Assembly: GCA_932294295.1 (NCBI GenBank)
Contig: OW028574.1
Coordinates: forward strand, 27,908,145-27,972,144
Origin: Alitta virens
Lineage: Eukaryota; Annelida; Polychaeta; Phyllodocida; Nereididae
DNA: 64,000 bases
Reading direction: 5' to 3'
A program made the translations under genes and the position numbers. A model generated the notes under the pieces. That model was not told where the DNA came from. It did not search any database and saw nothing but the letters and a program-made list of their open reading frames with translations. Positions 59,223 to 64,000 of this stretch are shown here, piece by piece; the stretch's first letter is position 1, and each line of letters opens with the position of its first letter.

Positions 59223-60620
59223 CACGTGGGGCACTCGTGCGTAGCGGGGTCAAGGCCGTTGTAGAGGGCCAGGATGCTGACAAGAAAACCAACGACAACA
59301 ACGCAACACTAAAGTGAAATACTCTATAATAGCCTTATAGAATGACGTGGCACAGTTAAATTATCAAGAGTACACAGCCATGTAGGAAGCGCACTAAGCA
59401 GTGAGATGCCAGACTCACAGACCGCGCCGATTAAGTAGTAAGGTAGGTCCACTTGGCACAGCCAATCAGAGGCAGAGGACGAAGCGTGCATTATGATAGC
59501 CACGTGGGGCACTCGTGCGTAGCGGGGTCAAGGCCGTTGCAGAGGGAAGTGCACTTAGCAGTGAGATGCCAGACTCACAGGCCGCGCCGATGAAGTAGTA
59601 AGTTAGGTCCGCTTAACACAGCCAATTAGAGGCAGAGGACGAAGCGTGCAATATGATAGCCACGTGGGGCACTCATGCGTAGCGGGGTCAAGGCCATTGT
59701 AGAGGGCCAGGATGCTGAAAAGAAAACTAACGACAACAACGCAACACCGAAGTTAAATACTCTATAATAGCCTTTTGCAACGACGTGGCACAGTTAAATT
59801 ATCAAAAGTACACACACAGCCATGTAGGAAGTGCACTAAGCAGTGAGATGCCAGGCTCACAGACCGCGCCGATTAAGTAGTAAGGTAGGTCCACTTGGCA
59901 CAGCCAATGAGAGGCAGAGGACGAAGCGTGCATTATGATAGCCACGTGGGGCACTCGTGCGTAGCGGGGTCAAGGCCGTTGCAGAGAGCCAGGATGCTGA
60001 CAAGAAAACAAACGACAACAACGCAACACCGAAGTGAAATACTCTATAGTAGCGTCAGGGAACGACGTGGCACAGTTAAATTATCAAGAGTACACAAAAA
60101 TGTAGGAAGTGCACTTAGCAGTGAGATGCCAGACTCACAGGCCGCGCCAATGAAGTAGTAAGTAAGGTCCACTTAGCACAGCCAATGAGAGGCAGAGGAC
60201 GAAGCGTGCATTATGATAGCTACGTGCGGCACTCGTGCGTTTTGGGGTCAAGGCCGTTGTAGAGGGCCAGGATGCTGACAAGAAAACTAACGACAACAAC
60301 GCAACACCGAAGTTAAATACTCTATAATAGCCTTTTGGAACGAAGTGGCACAGTTAAATTATCAAGAGTACACAGCCATGTAGGAAGTGCACTTAGCAGT
60401 GAGATGCCAGACTCACACACCGCGCCGATTAAGCAGCAAGTTATGTCCACTTAGCACAGCCAATGAGAGGAAGAGGACGAAGCGTGCAATATGATAGCCA
60501 CGTGGGGCAATCGTGCGTAGCGGTGTCAAGGCCGTTGTAGAGGGCCAGGATGCTGACAAGAAAACTAACGACAACAACGCGACACCAAAGTGAAACAATC
60601 TATAATAGCCTTATGTTAGT

Positions 60621-61580
60621 CACGTGGGGCACTCGTGCGTAGCGGGGTCAAGGCCGTTGTAGAGGGCCAGGATGCTGACAAGAAAACCAACGACAACAAC
60701 GCAACACTAAAGTGAAATACTCTATAATAGCCTTATGGAATGACGTGGCACAGTTAAATCATCAAGAGTACACACACAGCCATGTAGGAAGTGCACTTAC
60801 CAGTGAGATGCCAGACTCACAGGCCGCGCCGATGAAGTAGTAAGGTAGGTGCACTTAGCACAGCCAATGAGAGGAAGAGGACGAAGCGTGCATTATGATA
60901 ACCAGGTGGGGCACTCGTGCGTAGCGGGGTCAAGGCCGTTGCAGAGAGCCAGGATGCTGACAAGAAAACAAACGACAACAACGCAACACCGAAGTGAAAT
61001 ACTCTATAATAGCCTTTTGGAACGAAGTGGCACAGTTAAATTATCAAGAGTACACAAAAATGTAGGAAGTGCACTTAGCAGTGAGATGCCAGACTCACAG
61101 ACCGCGCCGATGAAGTAGTAAGTTAGGTCCACTTAGCACAGCCAATGAGAGACAGAGGACGAAGCGTGCAGTATGATAGCTACGTGGGGCACTCTTGCGT
61201 TGCGGGGTCAAGGCCGATGTAGAGGGCCAGGATGCTGACAAGAAAACAAACGACAACAACGCAACACCGAAGTTAAATACTCTATAATAGCCTTTTAGAA
61301 CGAAGTGGCCCAGTTAAATTATCAAGAGTACACAGTCATGTAGGAAGTGCACATAGGAGTGAGATGCCAGACTCACAGACCGCGCCGATTAAGCAGCATG
61401 TTATGTCCACTTAGCACAGCCAATGAGAGGAAGAGGACGAAGCGTGCAATATGATAGCCACGAGGGGCACTCGTGCGTAGCGGTGTCAAGGCCGTTGTAG
61501 AGGGCCAGGATGCTGACAAGAAAACTAACGACAACAACGCGACACCAAAGTGAAACACTCTATAATAGCCTTATGTTAGT
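60621..61580 (+). repeat. H4 tetramer, L-F-F-S (960 bp)
   Basis: Precedes H6 copy 7 as 32,838-33,797 precedes copy 3, 27,783 bp away. Both carry CTTACCAGTG and the CAGGTG form of the phase hexamer. Confidence 0.9.
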
Positions 61581-63086
61581 CACGTGGGGCACTCGTGCGT
61601 AGCGGGGTCAAGGCCGTTGTAGAGGGCCAGGATGCTGACAAGAAAACCAACGACAACAACGCAACACTAAAGTGAAATACTCTATAATAGCCTTTTGGAA
61701 CGACGTGGCACAGTTAAATTATCAAGAGTACACAGCCATGTAGGAAGCGCACTTAGCAGTGAGATGCCAGACTCACAGACCGCGCCGATTAAGTAGTAAG
61801 TTACCTCCACTTGGCACCGCCAATGAGAGGCAGAGGACGAAGTGTGCATTATGATAGCCACGTGGGGCACTCGTGCGTAGCGGGGTCAAGGCCGTTGTAG
61901 AGAGCCAGGATGCTGACAAGAAAACTAATAACAACAACGCAACACTAAAGTGAAATACTCTATAATAGCCTTTTGGAACGACGTGGCACAGTTAAATTAT
62001 CAAGAGTACACACACAGCCATGTAGGAAGTGCACTTAGCAGTGAGATGCCAGACTCACAGGCCGCGCTGATGAAGTAGTAAGTTAGGTCCGCTTAACACA
62101 GCCAATGAGAGGCAGAGGACGAAGCGTGCAATATGATAGCCACGTGGGGCACTCATGCGTAGCGGGGTCAAGGCCATTGTAGAGGGCCAGGATGCTGAAA
62201 AGAGAACTAACGACAACAACGCAACACCGAAGTTAAATACTCTATAATAGCCTTTTGCAACGACGTGGCACAGTTATATTATCAAGAGTACACACACAGC
62301 CATGTAGGAAGAGATGCCAGACTCACAGGCCGCGCCGATGAAGTAGTAAGGTAGGTGCACTTAGCACAGCCAATGAGAGGAAGAGGACGAAGCATGCATT
62401 ATGATAACCACGTGGGGCACTCGTGCGTGGCGGGGTCAAGGCCGTTGCAGAGAGCCAGGATGCTGACAAGAAAACAAACGACAACAACGCAACACCGAAG
62501 TGAAATACTCTATAGTAGCGTCAGGGAACGACGTGACACAGTTAAATCATCAAGAGTTCACAGCCATGTAGGAAGTGCACTGAGCAGTGAGATGCCAGAC
62601 TCACAGACCGCGCCGATGAAGTAGTAAGTTAGGTCCACTTAGCACAGCCAATGAGAGACAGAGGACGAAGCGTGCAGTATGATAGCTACGTGGGGCACTA
62701 ATGCGTTGCGGGGTCAAGGCCGATGTAGAGGGCCAGGATGCTGACAAGAAAACTAACGACAACAACGCAACACCGAAGTTAAATACTCTATAATAGCCTT
62801 TTAGAACGAAGTGGCCCAGTTAAATTATCAAGAGTACACAGTCATGTAGGAAGTGCACTTAGCAGTGAGATGCCAGACTCACAGACCGCGCCGATTAAGC
62901 AGCAAGTTATGTCCACTTAGCACAGCCAATGAGAGGAAGAGGACGAAGCGTGCAATATGATAGCCACGAGGGGCACTCGTGCGTAGCGGTGTCAAGGCCG
63001 TTGTAGAGTGCCAGGATGCTGACAAGAAAACTAACGACAACAACGCGACACTAAAGTGAAACACTCTATAATAGCCTTATGTTAGT
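61581..63086 (+). repeat. H6 hexamer copy 7 (1,506 bp, lineage chimera)
   Basis: 3,864 bp after copy 6. The post-N copy carries right-lineage GTGGCGGGG (62,428), yet the next F carries left-lineage AAACTAACG (62,752), and the unit is followed by F-F-F as in the left lineage. It looks like a product of exchange between the two lineages. Private AAATCATC at 62,547 and GAGTGCC near 63,008. Confidence 0.9.
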
Positions 63087-63920
63087 CACGTGGGGCACTC
63101 GTGCGTAGCGGGGTCAAGGCCGTTGTAGAGGGCCAGGATGCTGACAAGAAAACCAACGACAACAACGCAACACTAAAGTGAAATACTCTATAATAGCCTT
63201 ATAGAATGACGTGGCACAGTTAAATTATCAAGAGTACACAGCCATGTAGGAAGCGCACTTAGCAGTGAGATGCCAGACTCACAGACCGCGCCGATTAAGT
63301 AGTAAGTTACCTCCACTTGGCACAGCCAATGAGAGGAAGAGGACGAAGCATGCATTATGATAACCACGTGGGGCACTCGTGCGTAGCGGGGTCAAGGCCG
63401 TTGCAGAGAGCCAGGATGCTGACAAGAAAACAAACGACAACAACGCAACACCGAAGTGAAATACTCTATAGTAGCATCAGGGAACGACGTGACACAGTTA
63501 AATTATCAAGAGTTCACAGCCATGTAGGAAGTGCACTGAGCAGTGAGATGCCAGACTCACAGACCGCGCCGATGAAGTAGTAAGTTAGGTCCACTTAGCA
63601 CAGCCAATGAGAGACAGAGGACGAAGCGTGCAGTATGATAGCTACGTGGGGCACTAAAGCGTTGCGGGGTCAAGGCCGATGTAGAGGGCCAGGATGCTGA
63701 CAAGAAAACTAACGACAACAACGCAACACCGAAGTTAAATACTCTATAATAGCCTTTTAGAACGAAGTGGCCCAGTTAAATTATCAAGAGTACACAGTCA
63801 TGTAGGAAGTGCACTTAGCAGTGAGATGCCAGACTCACAGACCGCGCCGATTAAGCAGCAAGTTATGTCCACTTAGCACAGCCAATGAGAGGAAGAGGAC
63901 GAAGCGTGCAATATGATAGC

Positions 63921-64000
63921 CACGAGGGGCACTCGTGCGTAGCGGTGTCAAGGCCGTTGTAGAGGGCCAGGATGCTGACAAGAAAACCAACGACAACAAC
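63921..64000 (+). repeat. Partial monomer at right edge
   Basis: The first 80 bases of a monomer of the CACGAG/GGTGTC subtype, which elsewhere is the start of an S copy. The bases at its end (CCAACG-type) match the patched S copies at 36,138 and 40,838. The array continues beyond the window. Confidence 0.9.

Larger units (their letters stand above)
57717..63920 (+). repeat. Array region 9: H6, M unit, H4, H6
   Basis: Monomer order: F-L-N-F-F-S | F-M-L-F-F-S | L-F-F-S | F-L-N-F-F-S | F-F-F. Up to about 60.4 kb it follows the order of 49.7-53.5 kb. From there to the end it follows 32.5-36.2 kb instead. I see no gene or other element. Confidence 0.92.
1..64000 (+). repeat. Satellite DNA array, 278-bp monomer with higher-order structure
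   Basis: The whole window is head-to-tail copies of one monomer. Phasing on the CACGTG-like hexamer gives 272 consecutive intervals between 28 and 63,920, falling only into lengths 278 (F, 145 copies), 282 (L, 36), 122 (S, 53), 160 (M, 29), 268 (N, 8) and one 182-bp copy with an inverted piece. Five small indels in four copies change a length by 1-2 bp. The lengths sum exactly to the span. All copies lie in the same orientation except 60 bp near 10.7 kb. No unique DNA interrupts the array and neither end leaves it. Head-to-tail satellites with multi-monomer units are typical of eukaryotic heterochromatin; the family and host are not recognised. Confidence 0.98.

Noticed and set aside
1..64000. 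CRISPR array
   Set aside because: Repeats are 122-282 bp with no short repeat and unique spacers; every part of the unit is repeated.
1..64000. rDNA or 5S gene cluster
   Set aside because: No stretch resembles conserved rRNA or 5S sequence in either strand as far as I can read.
1..64000. Transposable element, integron or phage-like system
   Set aside because: No terminal repeats, target-site duplications, transposase or integrase frames are visible, and the array has no non-repeat cargo.

Overview
The whole 64 kb window is one uninterrupted satellite-DNA array. It contains no gene, RNA gene, transposon or unique spacer that I can support. Every base belongs to a tandemly repeated monomer of 278 bp (about 49% G+C by hand count on one copy) or to a few fixed length variants. 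This points to a eukaryotic heterochromatic array (centromeric, pericentromeric, subtelomeric or sex-chromosome) assembled from long reads. I do not recognise the satellite family and cannot name the organism. CpG is only mildly depleted in the reference monomer (14 CpG against about 16.5 expected).

I set the monomer phase at the CACGTG-like hexamer that starts each copy. From 28 to 63,920 the array resolves into 272 intervals: 145 of 278 bp (F, full), 36 of 282 bp (L, extra ACAC), 53 of 122 bp (S, internal 156-bp deletion), 29 of 160 bp (M, internal 118-bp deletion), 8 of 268 bp (N, L minus 14 bp) and one 182-bp copy holding an inverted piece. These, with five 1-2 bp indels in four copies, sum exactly to the 63,893 bp spanned. 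Each deletion class has one fixed junction, so each arose once and was then amplified.

The monomers form higher-order repeats. The tetramer H4 (F-F-F-S, 956 bp, or L-F-F-S, 960 bp) makes up 17 of the 52 S-to-S spacings. The hexamer H6 (F-L-N-F-F-S, 1,506 bp) makes up seven. Left part (0-12 kb): mixed S- and M-containing units, a 4.4-kb-offset duplication, and the only inversion, at 10.7 kb. Middle (12-38 kb): most regular, with long H4 runs and three H6 copies. Right (38-60 kb): rich in M, with M-M and S-F-S-F runs and three H6 copies. From about 60.4 kb the order returns to that of 32.5-36.2 kb, 27,783 bp away.

Blocks of 0.8-4 kb recur at offsets from 902 bp to 30 kb and share private mutations. 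Gain and loss of single S monomers and patchwork S copies show unequal exchange and conversion. The many 61-99 codon open frames are accidental readings of the repeat. The features most worth follow-up are the inverted 60-bp piece at a tandem-duplication junction, the two H6 lineages, and the regularly spaced CCAAT and CACGTG motifs.
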